Shown here: piece after piece, positions 1-25,927 of the stretch | Position numbering within the stretch: position 1 is the first letter of the stretch | How the letters are laid out: every line of letters begins with the position of its first letter | Origin: CALMKX01 sp036274895 | GTDB taxonomy: Bacteria > Acidobacteriota > Thermoanaerobaculia > Multivoradales > SZUA-115 | Length of the DNA stretch: 64,000 nucleotides | Assembly: GCA_036274895.1 (NCBI GenBank) | Contig: DASUEU010000051.1 | Span: 172,976-236,975 of the forward strand | Reading direction: 5' to 3' | The notes under the pieces: model-generated | Database searches by the model: none | Told to the model about the DNA's origin: nothing | Seen by the model: the letters and a program-made list of their open reading frames with translations, nothing else | Program-made: the position numbers and the translations under genes

Positions 1-3000
1 GGCGCTCCAGGGCCTCCCCGAAGGTGGGATCGCCGCCGAGGTCGAGGCGCAGCACCAGGGCGTTCAGGAAGAAGCCGATCAGCCCCTCGGTCTCGCGGCG
101 GTTGCGGTTGGCGATGGGAGTGCCGACCACCACGTCGGTCTGGCCGGACAGCCGCGACATCAGCACCAGGAAGCCGCCCACCAGGGTCATGAAGTTGGTC
201 AGCCCGGTCTGCGCCGACAGGCGCACCAGTCGCTCCGCGAGGCCGCTCTCGACCATGTGGTAGTGGGTGGCGCCCCGGCCGCTGGTGTAGGGGGGGCGGG
301 GCCGGTCGGTGGGCAGCTCGTGGAGCTGGGGAGCCCCGGCCAGGTGCTCGCGCCAGTAGGCCAGCTGGCGCTCCAGCTCGGCCCCCTCCAGCCACTGGCG
401 CTGCCAGATGGCGTAGTCCGCGTACTGCACCGGCAGGTCCGGCAGCCCCGGCTCCCCGCCCTCGATGCCAGCGCGGTAGAAGGTCCCCAGCTCCTGGATC
501 AGGATGCCCATGGCCCAGGCGTCGGTGACCAGGTGGTGCTGGGTCATCAGCACCGCGTGGAGCCGGGGCCCCAGGCGCAGCAGGGTGGCGCGCAGCAGGG
601 GGGCCCTCTCGAGGTCGAAGGGCAGGAAGGACTCGGTGCTGGTCAGGTGGACGGACAGCTCCTCGGCATCCTCGGGGCGCAGACCGGAGAGGTCGATCAG
701 CGGCGTCGGGAAGCGCACCGACGGCTCGATCACCTGCCAGGGACGGCCCGCCTCGGTGACGAAGCGGGTGCGCAGCACCTCGTGGCGGTCGCACACCGCC
801 AGGAAGCAGCGGGCCAGCAGGGCCAGGTCCAGCTCCCCCTCGAAGCGGGTGGCCATGGCCACGTTGTAGGCCGCGGTGCCGCCGGTCAGGCGGTCGATGA
901 ACCACAGCCGCTCCTGGGCGAAGGACAGGGGCAGCGGGCGGTCCCGGCCCATGGGCACCAGGGGAGGCAGGACCTCGCCGGTGCGGCCCTCGAGGCGCAG
1001 CTGGTCGACCGCCGCGCCCAGCTCGGCCACCGTGAGGTGCTCGAAGATCCCGCGCAAGGGCATCTCGACGCCGAAGCGCTCGCGGATGCGGGAGACCACC
1101 CGCACGGCGAGCAGGGAATGGCCGCCCAGCTCGAAGAAGCTGTCGGTCACCCCCACCCGCTCGAGGCCGAGCACCTCCTGCCAGATCTGGACGAGCAGGG
1201 CCTCGGTCGAGGTCCGCGGTGGCACGTGCTCGCCCTGGCCGGCGCCCTCGGGGGCGGGCAGGGCCTTGCGGTCCACCTTGCCGTTGGCGGTCAGGGGCAG
1301 GCGGGGGAGACGCAGGTAGGCGGCCGGCACCATGTAGGCCGGCAGACGCTCGCGCAGGAAAGCGCGCAGGGCCTCGGCGTCCGGCTCGGTCCCTGCTTCG
1401 ACCGGCACCCACCAGGCCACCAGCACTTCCCCGCCACCCAGTTCCCGCACGCCCGCAGCCACCTGGGCCACCCCCGGATGCCGCTCGAGCACGGACTCGA
1501 TCTCTCCCAGCTCGACCCGGAAGCCCCGCAGCTTGACCTGGAAGTCGAAACGGCCCAGGAAGTCGAAGTCCCCGTCCGGCCGGCGGCGGATGCGGTCCCC
1601 CGAGCGGTAGAGCCGTGCGCCCGGCTCGCCCGAGAACGGGTCCGGCACGAAGCGCTCGGCGGTCAGCCCCGGTCGGCCCAGGTAGCCCCGGGCCAGGCCC
1701 ACGCCGCCGATCCACAGCTCCCCGGGCACCCCCACCGGCGCCACCGTCCGGCCCGGCTCCACCACGTAGAGCCGGGTGTTGGCGATGGTCAGGCCGATCG
1801 AAGGCAGGCCCTCCTCGCCGCTGCCCCAGGCCGGCACCGGCACCGCCGTCGAGAGCACGGTGTACTCGGCCGGGCCGTAGGTGTTGGACAGCACGTAGGG
1901 CGCGTCCGGCAGGGGCCGGCCCACCAGGCGATCGCCGCCGATGATCACCGTGCGCACCCCGATCGGCCGCTCGGGCCCGATCGGCTCGCGCAGCACCCCC
2001 TCCACCAGGGCCGTGGGCAGGTAGGCGAGGGTGATGCGCTGGTCCTGCCACCAATCGACCATGGCCGGGGCCGAGAGGCGGGTCTCCTCGTCCGGGACGT
2101 GCACGCTCGCCCCGGCCGCGAGGTAGGGCCACAGCTCCCACACCGAGGCATCGAAGGCCGGAGAGGCCACCTGGGTGGCGCGGTCGCTCTCCGTGACCTC
2201 GTAGTAGTCCTGGTGCCAGCGCACCATGTTCAACAGGCCGTCGTGGGAGATCTGCACCCCCTTGGGCCTGCCCGTCGAGCCCGAGGTGTAGACCACGTAG
2301 GCCAGGTTGGCGCCGTCCACCCGGCCGAGAGACCCCTCGTCGCTGCGCTCTTCGGGCTGACGGTCAGGGCCGTCCAGGCACAGCACCGTCGCCTTGGTCT
2401 CGGGCAGCCGCTCGAGCAGGTCGCTCTGGGTCAGGATCACCCGCGCACCCGCGTCCTCGAACAGGAAGGCCAGCCGCTCGCCCGGGTAGGTCGGGTCCAG
2501 CGGCACGTAGGCACCGCCCGCGAGCATCGCCGCGAGCGAGCCCAGGATCCGCTCCGGCCGGCTGCGCTCGGCGAGCACGGCCACCCGCACCTCCGGTCCC
2601 ACTCCCAGGCCGCGCAGCCGATGGGCCAGCGCCCGAGCCCGGCCGGAGAGGTAGCCGTAGCTCCACACCTCGCCCGCCAGCCCCACGGCCGCCGCGTCCG
2701 GCCGCTTCTCCGCCCAGCCGGCGAACAGCTCGTGGCAGAAGCCCTCGAACGGCCAGTCCCGGCCGGTGGCGTTCCACTCCACCAGCAGCTGGCGCTCCTC
2801 GCCCGGCGACAGCAAGGGCAGGGCGGCGATGCGCCGGCCCGGCTCCTCGACAGCCGCCGTCAGCATGCGCTCGAAGGCCGCAAGCCAGCGCTCGATGGTG
2901 GCGGCGTCGAAGAGGTCGCTGGCATGCTCCATCCCCAGGTTGAAGCCCCAGGGACCTTCGGCCACCAGCAGGGAGAGGTCGAAGCGGGAGGTCTGGGACC

Positions 3001-6000
3001 GCACCGGCAGCGAGGAAAGGCTGAGGCCCGGCATCTCCCCGGCGTGCCAGTCGGTTCGCCGCACGGTGGCCGAGATCTGGAACAGGGGTGAGCGGTCGAT
3101 CGCCCGCGGCAGCCCCAGGCTCTCGACCAGGCGCTCGAACGGCAGGTCCTGGTGGGCGTAGGCCTCGATGGCCACGCTGCGCACCCGGGCCAGGGCTTCC
3201 TGGAAGGGCGGGTTCCCCGACAGGTCGAGGCGCAGGGGCAGGACGTTCAGGAAGAAGCCGATCAGCCCCTCGATCTCCCGCCGGCCGCGGTTGGCCACCG
3301 GCGTGCCCACCACCAGGTCGTTCTGGCCCGAGAGCCTGGACAGCAGCACCAGGAAGCCACCCACCAGGGTCATGAAGGGGGTCAGCTCGGAGCGGATCGA
3401 GAGCCCATGGAGCCGCCCGGCGAGGGGATCGCCCAGCAGGCGGAAGAGCGTGGCGCCGCGGCCGCTGGGGATCGGCGGGCGGGGCCGGTCGGTGGGCAGC
3501 TCGTGGAGCTGCGGCGCCCCGGCCAGGTGCCCCCGCCAGTAGTCGAGCTGGCGGCCGAGCTCCTCACCCTCGAGCCAACGGCGCTGCCAGACGGCGTAGT
3601 CGGCGTACTGCACCGGCAGGGGCGGCAGCCCCACGGGCGTGCCCTCGACGCCGGCGCGGTAGAAGGCCCCCAGCTCGTCGATCAGCAGACCCATGGCCCA
3701 GGCGTCGGTGACCAGGTGGTGCTGGGTCATCAGCACCACGTGGGAGCGCTCGCCCCGGCGCAGCAGGGTCGCCCGCAGCAGCGGAGCCCGCTCGAGGTCG
3801 AAGGGCAGGGAGCCCTCGGCGTTGGCCAGCCGGGGGACGACCTGCTCGACGTCCGCCGCCGCCAGCCCGGAGAGGTCGACCACCGGGGTCGGGAAGGCCA
3901 CCCGCGCCTCGATCACCTGCCAGGGCCGGCTGCCGTCGCTCTCGAAGCGGGTGCGCAGCACCTCGTGGCGGTCGCAGACGGCCAGGAACGCCGCCGCCAG
4001 GCGCCGGACCTCGAGGGGACCCTCGAAGCAGGTGGCGAGGGCGACGTTGTAAGCCGGTGTTCCCGGGTTGAGCTGCTCGATGAACCACAGCCGCTCCTGG
4101 GCGAAGGACAGGGGCATCCGCGGCTCCCGGGCCACCGGCACCAGGGCCGGCACGCCGTCGCCGGCTTGGGGAGACGCCGCCTCCACCGCCAGGGCCAGGG
4201 CCTCGGGGGTCGAACGCTCGAAGACGCTGCGCAGGGGCAGCTCGACACCCAGGCGCTCGCGGATGCGCGAGACCACCCGCACGGCGAGCAGGGAATGGCC
4301 GCCCAGCTCGAAGAAGCTGTCCGTCACCCCCACCCTCTCGAGGCCGAGGATCTCTTCCCAGATCTGGACCAGGGCGGCCTCGGTGGCGGTGCGGGGCGGC
4401 ACGTGCTCGCGTTGGCTGGTCCCCTCGGGGGCCGGCAGGGCCTTGCGGTCGACCTTGCCATTGGCGGTCAGCGGCAGGCGGGGGAGCCGCAGGTAGGCGG
4501 CCGGCACCATGTAGGCCGGCAGCCGCTCGCGCAGGAAGACACCCAGCTCCCCGGCCTCCGGCTCGTCACACTCCGTCGCCGCCGGCACCCACCAGGCCAC
4601 CAGCACTTCCCCACCACCCACCGCCCGCACCCCCACCGCCACCTGGGCCACGCCTGGATGCCGCTCGAGCACGGACTCGATCTCTCCCAGCTCGACCCGG
4701 AAGCCCCGCAGCTTGACCTGGAAGTCGAAACGGCCCAGGAAGTCGAAGTCCCCGTCCGGCCGCCGGCGGATGCGGTCCCCCGAGCGGTAGAGCCGTGCCC
4801 CGGGCTCCCCCGAGAACGGGTCCGGCACGAAGCGCTCGGCGGTCAGCCCCGGCCGGCCCAGGTAGCCCCGGGCCAGGCCGACGCCGCCGATCCACAGCTC
4901 CCCGGGCACTCCCACCGGCGCCACCGCCCGGCCCGGCTCCACCACGTAGAGCCGGGTGTTGGCGATGGTCAGGCCGATCGACGGCAGGCCCTCCTCGCCG
5001 ACGGCGCCCCACGGCGCCACCGGCACGGCCGTCGACAGCACGGTGTACTCGGCTGGGCCGTAGGTGTTGGACAGCACATACGGAGCGTCCGCCAGCGGCC
5101 GGCCCACCAGGCGGTCACCGCCGATGATGATCGTGCGCACCCCGATCGGCCGCTCGGGGCCGATCGGCTCGCGCAGCACCCCCTCCACCAGGGCCGTCGG
5201 CAGGTAGGCCAGGGTGATGCGCTGGTCCTGCCACCAATCGACCATGGCCGGGGCCGAGAGGCGAGTGTCTTCGTCCGGCACGTGCACGCTCGCCCCGGCC
5301 GTCAGGTAGGGCCACAGCTCCCACACCGAAGCGTCGAAGGCCGGCGAGGCCACCTGGGTGGCCCGGTCGCTCTCGGTAACCCCGTAGTAGTCCTGGTGCC
5401 AGCGCACCATGTTCAAGAGGCCGTCGTGGGGGATCTGCACCCCCTTGGGCTTGCCCGTCGAGCCCGAGGTGTAGACCACGTAGGCCAGGTTGGCGCCGTC
5501 CACCCGGCCGAGAGATTCCTCGTCGCCGCGCTCCTCGGGAAGACCTCCGGGGCCGTTGGTGGCCCGAGGCTTGCCCCGAGGAGCAGGGCGACGAGGGGTG
5601 CCAGGCACTTCGGGGAAGTCCTCCAGGCACAGCACCGTCGCCTTGGTCTCGGGCAGCCGCTCGAGCAGATCTCGCTGGGTCAGCACCACCTCTGCCCCGG
5701 CGTCCTCGAAAAGGAAGGCCAGACGCTCGGCCGGGTAGGTCGGGTCCAGGGGCACGTAGGCACCGCCGGCCACCATCGCCGCGAGCGAGCCCAGGATGCG
5801 CTCCGGCCGGGTGCGCTCGGCAAGCACGGCCACCCGGGCCTCCGGCCCCACCCCCAGCCGCCGGAGCTGCTGGGCCAGGGCCAGGGCCCGGCCGGAGAGG
5901 TAGCCGTAGCTCCACACTTCGCCGGCGAGCCCCACCGCCACCGCGTCCGGCCGCTTCTCCGCCCAGCCCAGCACCAGCTCGTGGCAGAAGCCGGCAAAGG

Positions 6001-7521
6001 GCCACGTCCGGCCGGTGGCGTTCCACTCCACCAGCAGCTGGCGCTCCTCGCCCGGTGAGAGCAGGGGCAGGGCGGAAACCTGCCTGGTCGGGTCCTCGAG
6101 CGCGCCCTCGAGCGCGCGCCGCCAGGCTCCGGCCAGTCGCTCGGCGGTGGCCGGATCGAAGAGGTCGCGGTTGTAGTCCAGGGTGCCGACCAGCCGCCCG
6201 CCCTGCGGCGCGAGGTCGATGGTCAAGTCGACCAGGGCCCGGTCACTCTCCAGCGCCCGCGGCACCAACTCGAGGCCCGGCAGCTCGAGGTTGCCCAGCG
6301 GCGTGGTGAGCAGCGACAGCACCACCTGGAAGATCGGCGCCTGGGCCAGGTCCCGCTCCGGGCGCAGCTCCTCGACCAGGCGCTCGAAGGGCAGGTCCTG
6401 GTGGGCCAGGGCCTGGGGCAGGCGCGAGCGAACCTGGTCCAGCACCTCGACGAACGACGCCCCCGGCGCGACCCGCACCCTGAGGGGCAACGAGTTGATG
6501 AAGAAGCCGATCAGCCCCTCGATCTCCGAGCGGGTGCGCCCGGCCAGCGGAGTGCCGATCACCAGGTCGCGCTGGCCGGTGACCCGGGAGAGGAAGGCGG
6601 CCATGGCGGCCAGCAGGAGCATGAACAGGCTGGCGCCGCTGCCGCGGGCGAAAGCCTCGGCCTCGGCCACCCGCGGGGCCGGCAGCTCCAGGGGGACCTG
6701 GCCGCCGCGGGGCGAGATCAGGGGCCGCCGCGGCCGGTCGAAGGGTAGGTCGATCACGGCCGGGGCGTCGGCCAGGCTCTCGCGCCAGAAGGCGAGCAGG
6801 CGCTCCAGCACCTCGCCCTGGAGCCGGGTCCGCTGCCAGACGGCGAAGTCCGCGTACTGCACCGGCAGGGGCGGCAGGGGCGACGGCCGGCCGGCCAGGC
6901 GCGCCTGGTAGAGCTGGCTGACCTCGCGCACGAAGATGCCGAAGGACCAACCGTCCGACACGATGTGGTGCATGGCCACGGCGAGCAGGTGCCGGCGCGG
7001 GGCCTGGCGCAGCAGGGCCAGCCGCAGCAGCTCACCCCGGGCGAGGTCGTAGGGCCGGGCCACGAGGCGGCCGGCGAGGGCCAGGGCCAGCTCGTCGCCC
7101 GCCACCTCGGGCAAGGCCGAAAGATCGACCACCGGCAGGGGCACGGCCGCGGCCGGCTGGATCTCCTGCACCGGATCACCGCCGCCCGCGGGCAGGACGA
7201 AGCGCGTGCGCAGGGTCTCGTGACGAGCCACCAGCTCATCCACCACCGAGGCCAGGGCGGCCACCTCGACGCGGCCCACCAGCTCCAAGGCGTGGCCGAG
7301 GTTGTAGGCCTTGAGCTCCGGCGACAGCTGCTCCAGGAACCACAGCCGCTGCTGTGCGAAGGAGAGGGGCGGCGGGGCGCCGCCCTCGCGGGGGCGGATC
7401 GCTTCGCCGTCAGCGGGCTCGGCCGCCGACACCGTGGCCGCGGCCTCGCGGTCCAGCCGCTCCTGCAGCCGGCGCCGCTGCTCCGGCGTCAGGCGCTCCA
7501 TCACCTCGGCCAGGCCGCCCC

Positions 7522-7525
<4 letters not shown>
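1..7525 (-). CDS. Non-ribosomal peptide synthetase, C-A-T-C-A-T-C..., 3' end beyond the window
   Basis: This is the second megasynthase of the operon; about 2508 residues are visible and it continues past position 1. The ATG at 7525 overlaps the upstream NRPS-PKS stop as ATGA. Domains in order: C1 (LSFAQQRLWF; HHIVSDGWS near residue 188), A1 (TSGSTGKPKG near 691, FDASVWE near 733, NGKVDRKAL), T1 (FFELGGHSLL near 1076), C2 (HHLVTDAW near 1270), A2 (about 1748-2000), T2 (near 2136) and a partial C3 (HHLVTDAW near 2331). C2 and C3 have Ala where HHxxxDG normally has Gly. A1 and A2 share one pocket, read by eye against GrsA as D-A-W-Y-I-G-T-V-L-K. C1 should accept the ketide-extended chain from the upstream ACP. 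No thioesterase or epimerase domain is visible. A1 carries an extra stretch of about 22 residues, before motif A3, that contains a REP palindrome. Confidence 0.95.
2325..2361. repeat. Repeat-derived loop in A2 of the second NRPS
   Basis: This stretch encodes PEERSDEGSLGR on the minus strand, between the end of the A2-motif region (VLCLD) and motif A3. It resembles a widespread bacterial interspersed repeat whose hallmark is CCCGAGGAGCG...GGGATCTC. Related stretches occupy the same place in two other adenylation domains (5508-5545 and 13478-13515), so the copies probably spread with domain duplication. The repeat-family assignment is from memory. Confidence 0.45.
5508..5545. repeat. Repeat-derived loop in A1 of the second NRPS
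   Basis: This copy encodes PEERGDEESLGR, at the same position as 2325-2361 and 13478-13515. Directly beside it (5546-5613) lies an extra insertion missing from the two sister domains. That insertion contains a second, reverse-oriented CCCGAGGAGC-like stretch and the REP palindrome at 5592-5613. Confidence 0.45.
5592..5613. repeat. REP palindrome copy 1, inside an NRPS adenylation domain
   Basis: The core GTGCCAGGCACTTCGG is shared exactly with the copies at 36231 and 53950. On the coding strand it reads PEVPGTP. It lies in an insertion present only in the first adenylation domain of the second NRPS, upstream of motif A3. Confidence 0.75.
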
Positions 7526-21844
<14,319 letters not shown>

Positions 21845-21861
<17 letters not shown>

Positions 21862-23542
21862 GGCCCTCCCGAACCGTCCATCGGCCCAGCCCCCCAGGTC
21901 CCAGTCGCTCCTGCCACGCGAAGAAGCCGTCGACGTCGCCGTCGTAGCTCACGCGCCCTTCGTCGAGCCGGATGATGCGGTCCGCGACGCGGTAGTACTG
22001 ATCATCGTGAGTGATCGCCAACACCGTCTTGCCACGCTGCTTCAGATCGCTCAGCAGCTGGAAGTAGAAGAAGTGACGGAAAGAGGGATCCTGGTCCGCC
22101 GCCCATTCGTCGAGCAGATAGATCTGTCGGTCTTCGAGATAGGCGGCGAGCAAGGCCAGCCGCTTCTTCTGGCCCTGCGACAGTTCGAGGGTGGAGAGCT
22201 TGCCGTCCTCGATCGATACTTTCGAGTCCAGGGCGAGCATCGCCAGCAGCTCCTTCGATCGGTTTTCGAGATCCGTGGCGTCGACGCCGTGGAGCTGGCG
22301 GAAGAGGTGGAAGTCCGCGAAGACCACGGAAAAGAGCGACTGCAGCCGCTCCCGCTCGCGGCCCGCGGAGACCTGGCCATCGATCAACACCTGTCCCTGG
22401 TCGGGGTCGTACAGGCCAACCAGCAGCTTCGCGAGGCTGGTCTTGCCGCTGCCGTTGCCACCGGTGATGAAGACCACCTCGCCGGGTTTGAACGAAAGGT
22501 CGACGGGGCCGAGCGCGAAGCCATCGCCGCCACTGCCATTCTCGTGGTAGACGTGGTGCACGCCCTCGAGCTTGAGCTCGCGCCAAGCGCCGCGAGCCTC
22601 GGGACGCGCTTCGATCGGCTCGGCCAGCTTGCTCAGGTCCAGGCCGAGCTGAGCCGCGCGATCGAGCGAGACCCGGATCCGCCCGAACATGGGCATGGAG
22701 TCCATGATCACCTGGAGGGGGGAGAGCATGTAGAGCAGGACCAGGGTGTAACTGATCAGGTTGCCGGCCAGGCCGAACTGACCACCGATCGCCAGCAGGC
22801 CGGCCACCAACGCGAAGAACAGCAGGTTGCCCCACGCCAGGCCGACGCCGAAGATCCTGGCCGAGGAGAGGTTGGCTTCCATCTGCTGGCGCGCCGTCTG
22901 CTCGAGGCCGCCCAGGAAGGAAAGACGCCGGCCCAGGTGGACCTTCAGCTCCTTGATCCCGTGCAGCAGACCCCGCAGGTCGTCGACCAGAGTCTCCTGG
23001 AGGCGCCGCGCCTCGAGAAAGCGCTTGTGGCCCAACCAGATCGGTAGCTGATAGGTGACCACCCCGAGCACGAACAATCCCAGCAGGATGCCGAACAGAG
23101 GCGGTGACAGGAAGGCCAGGTAGACCATGCAGCTGACCACCACGGCGATGTTCGCCAGGGTGCCCGGCACCAGCACCACCCCGGCCGAGACGTAGTTGAG
23201 GTCGTCGGTCAGCACGGTGAGCAGGCGGGAGGTGCCCACCTCCTCGAGCTTGCGCAGGGGCGTGCCGAGGATCTTCCTGGCGAGATCCAGGCGCAAGTCG
23301 AGCAGCACGCTCTGGCCGAGCTTCGACAGCACGTACATCGACAGGAAGCGCAGCCCCGAGACGCACAGACCGAGGATGAAGAAGGCGGTGAAGAAGCTCC
23401 AGTCCGCCCGCTCGGGAGCCACCACCGCACGGTTGATCAGGGCGAGCAACCAGGCCGATGCGGCGCCGCTGGCGATGCCCACCAGGACCGCCATGGTCAG
23501 CAGCACGGGTGAGCGTCGGAACTCCAATGCGAGCAGGTTCAT
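21845..23542 (-). CDS. Cyclic/lipopeptide export ABC transporter, PvdE/SyrD type (565 aa)
   Basis: This is a half-transporter with a membrane domain fused to an ATPase. The first ~300 residues hold about six hydrophobic segments (MNLLALEFRRSP start, FFTAFFILGLCVSGLRFL, GILLGLFVLGVVTY). The ATPase has Walker A GGNGSGKTS near residue 361, signature LSQGQKKRLA and Walker B IYLLDEW followed by a D-loop (AADQDPSF). Length and layout match the family that moves NRPS products such as pyoverdine precursor or syringomycin across the inner membrane. The ATG at 23542 overlaps the upstream gene as ATGA, and the stop lies inside the start of the NRPS-PKS. Exporting the product of that synthetase is the obvious role. 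Confidence 0.93.
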
Positions 23543-24465
23543 ATACGTTTCTCTCCCAGCCGTCCGTTACCGTTGCCGACGCGGCGCGACAGCACGTAGC
23601 TGCCGCCTCCAGGTCCATCCACGGTCATGCCCTCGATCTCGTAACCGCGGCCGAAGTAGCTCAGGAAGACCTCGCGGATCTCCATGCGCCAGCGCAGGGC
23701 CAATGCCAGGTCGCGGCGGCGCATCGCCTGGTAGCTCGAGGGGATGGTCACCAGCACCTTCGGGGCGTCGAGACCGAGCTCGATCCGTTCGTTGTGCTCG
23801 AAGCCGAACCGTCCGGCGATCGCGACCGTGTTGACATGGGGCGCTGCCCCCGCCGCGCCGGCTCCCTCGCCCCGCAGCCGGCGCATCACCCGCTGATCGT
23901 CCAGGCGCCAGTCGACGAAGAGGCGATCGGTCGGCAGCTGCCGGGCCGTGCTCGCCGGATCCTCGCCGTAGTAGTTCACCAGGTAGCGGTTGCACACGCA
24001 GCCGAGCTTGCGAATGTTGAGGTGGGCGTTGAGGCTGAGCAGGGGGTCGAAGGTCCAGTTGATCAGCGTCACTCCACCGGCGAGGACGTGTTCGCGCTGG
24101 GCGACCTTGAGCCGGTAACCGAGGCCGCCGCCGCGATAACCCGGGTCCACCGCGAGCATCACCGAGTACTGGCTGCGCCGACCGGAGGCCGACCAGCCGG
24201 GGATCCACGACACCACCCCGACCATCCGGCCGTTGGCCGTGAAAGCCCCGAGGGTGGCGCCGCCCGCCTTGCCACCGATCACCAGCATCACGGTGGGCAC
24301 CACCACGAACGCGCCTTCACCCCACACCGCCCACTGCAGGCGCTCCGCGGCCTCCAACTCGGCCACGCCCTCCAGCGGCCTGATCGCCACCGCCTCCTCG
24401 GGGGCCTCGGCCCGCAGCTCGGTCACCACTTCGGTCGGTCCCAAGGTCTCTTCCGCTCCACTCAT
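23539..24465 (-). CDS. GNAT-family acetyltransferase-like protein (308 aa)
   Basis: The central acetyl-CoA motif is visible at residues ~102-120 (SVMLAVDPGYRGGGLGYRLK), followed by ITLINWTFDPL-like and NAHLNIRKLGC segments typical of the COG3375-type predicted GNAT proteins. A C-terminal extension of ~130 residues follows. I chose the ATG at 24465 because it overlaps the upstream stop as ATGA; an in-frame ATG 78 bp upstream lies inside that gene. The substrate is unknown. Its place in the operon suggests tailoring of the peptide, self-protection, or supply of an acylated building block. The GNAT fold call is firm; the function is inference. Confidence 0.8.
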   Translation of the reverse strand: MSGAEETLGPTEVVTELRAEAPEEAVAIRPLEGVAELEAAERLQWAVWGEGAFVVVPTVMLVIGGKAGGATLGAFTANGRMVGVVSWIPGWSASGRRSQYSVMLAVDPGYRGGGLGYRLKVAQREHVLAGGVTLINWTFDPLLSLNAHLNIRKLGCVCNRYLVNYYGEDPASTARQLPTDRLFVDWRLDDQRVMRRLRGEGAGAAGAAPHVNTVAIAGRFGFEHNERIELGLDAPKVLVTIPSSYQAMRRRDLALALRWRMEIREVFLSYFGRGYEIEGMTVDGPGGGSYVLSRRVGNGNGRLGEKRI

Positions 24466-25505
24466 GGTGCACCCAGCTCCCCGGTCTGCAGGTCTCGGCC
24501 CGGGACCGTCAGGGGCCGCGCCGCGGCTTGACGATGCCGCCACTTCAGCTCTCGGCCGATGCGCCCCCCTTCCTGGAGGAAGCTCACCAGTCGCCGGCTC
24601 AGGTTGCGCAGGGCGGAGTCGGACTCCGGCAGCCGGGAGCTCTTGGTCGAGCCCAACCAGCGCAGGACACCACCCAACCAGGCGCCACCACTGCCCATCA
24701 CACAGAGCTCGACGCTCGGATGGTGTGCCATCAGCTCGCCCATGGCGCGAGAGCGCTCGAGCCGGGGGCGGTCCGCCAGAACGAACAGGCGGTTACCGTT
24801 CACCTGGTGCGCGAGTAGCTCCTTGAGCAGGGCCACCAGCTCTCGGCTGCTCGCTCGCCCTGGGGATTGCCGACCGGAGCCGGGGAGTGGGGCGCAGAGC
24901 AGGCCGTAGAGATCGAGAGCACCTGGTCGCAGGGGTCTCAGCGATGAGCCGTTGCCAGACTCTGGTAGCTCCTCGCGGAACACGGCGCAGCGCAGATCGG
25001 ACTTGAGGTAGAGACCCACCAAGTCGAGCTCGCTGGCAGCAGGGGCTGGCACTTCGGAGACCGTCGACTTGCCGAGCGGTTGGCTCGGCATCACCCGCTT
25101 CTGCCAGGCCCTGGCCACCGTCATGTGCGAAAGACCGAGCTCCTGGGCGAGCGTCCTCGTGCTCCATCGCTTACGCCCATCGGCGAGCCGGTCGCTCATC
25201 GCCGAGAGGATCTTCTGCTCGCTGACGCCGTGATCGAAGCGGATGATGCGGCCGCGATGGCGCGTGTAGAGGCCCGCCAGCCGTTCTTTGACGAAGCGCT
25301 TTTTCCAGCGGCTGGCAAACGCAAAGCTGCAACCCAGCGCTTCGCGGATCTCTCGGTAGGTCCTGCCCTCGTCGAGAAGCAAGAGGAGACGAGCTACCTT
25401 GACCTCACTGGCGGAGACCTTCGAGCTCGACGCAGTTCGCTCGAGCTCTTCCCTTTCGTGGGCCGTCAATCTGACATGAGCAAGACGCATGGCTTCCAGC
25501 TCCAT
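24462..25505 (-). CDS. IS630-transposase-like protein lacking the DDE triad; first gene of the NRPS operon (347 aa)
   Basis: The N-terminal half is a double helix-turn-helix like that of IS630-family transposases: residues ~12-80 (LTAHEREELER... TYREIREALGCSFAFASRWKKRF) and a second winged part ~98-135 (WSTRTLAQELGLSHMTVARAW). The C-terminal half keeps the IS630 RNase-H outline: DLVGLYL at 161-167, a strand ending AVFREE where VDEKS is usual, FVLADRP (241-247) where LDNxxxH is usual, and AWLGGVLRWL (276-285) where SWLNxVExxF is usual. By this alignment the first Asp is Arg177, the second is Ala244 (or Asp245 if shifted by one), and the Glu is Leu281. A DNA-binding domesticated transposase is the likeliest reading. 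It is coupled by ATGA to the GNAT gene. The start could also be the ATG at 25490. A half REP palindrome lies in the gene. Confidence 0.75.
   Translation of the reverse strand: MELEAMRLAHVRLTAHEREELERTASSSKVSASEVKVARLLLLLDEGRTYREIREALGCSFAFASRWKKRFVKERLAGLYTRHRGRIIRFDHGVSEQKILSAMSDRLADGRKRWSTRTLAQELGLSHMTVARAWQKRVMPSQPLGKSTVSEVPAPAASELDLVGLYLKSDLRCAVFREELPESGNGSSLRPLRPGALDLYGLLCAPLPGSGRQSPGRASSRELVALLKELLAHQVNGNRLFVLADRPRLERSRAMGELMAHHPSVELCVMGSGGAWLGGVLRWLGSTKSSRLPESDSALRNLSRRLVSFLQEGGRIGRELKWRHRQAAARPLTVPGRDLQTGELGAP
25044..25057. repeat. Partial REP palindrome
   Basis: GGCTGGCACTTCGG matches the centre and right arm of the window-wide palindrome; the left arm is not preserved. On the coding strand of the transposase-like gene it reads VSEVPAPA, the same phase as the EVPATS copies elsewhere. 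It may be an eroded insertion. Confidence 0.45.
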
Positions 25506-25927
25506 AGAAGTCACTTCGCCGATCACAACGCAGGTCCGAAATACGCGCCGCGGCCTCCACCTCACAGCTCATCTCAAATCGACAACCAAAGATCAAGAGC
25601 GATCCTCCTGCTGTCCCCTTCTGCCGGTGATCAAGCCGCTTCAGCGCGGCGGAGATTCCCTCGCTTTCGATCCAAACGTTACGGAAGGAGCCACCGAACC
25701 GATCCCATCAGCGCTGTCGATGTCGAGTCCGAGGACTCGAAAAGCCCGCAGAATGGCCGTTTCACGCTCGATAGATAGCGGGCTCGAGGCTGGTTGGAGG
25801 GCGGCACCGTTGCAGCGCATGAAGAAAGGGTAGTGGCTGAATATGGGAGCGTCAATACTGCGATCATGGCGAGTGGAGAACTTATTCGATGTGGTCACTA
25901 CCATTCCCGTTTTTTCTATGATGACTT
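25506..25927. other. Intergenic region upstream of the NRPS operon
   Basis: This 422-bp gap separates the 3' end of the M20 hydrolase gene (25928) from the first gene of the NRPS operon. It is visibly more AT-rich than its surroundings, especially around 25830-25930. It should hold the promoter of the whole ~25-kb operon on the minus strand, but I see no convincing -35/-10 pair. Short open frames here lack coding character and I do not call them. Confidence 0.6.
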
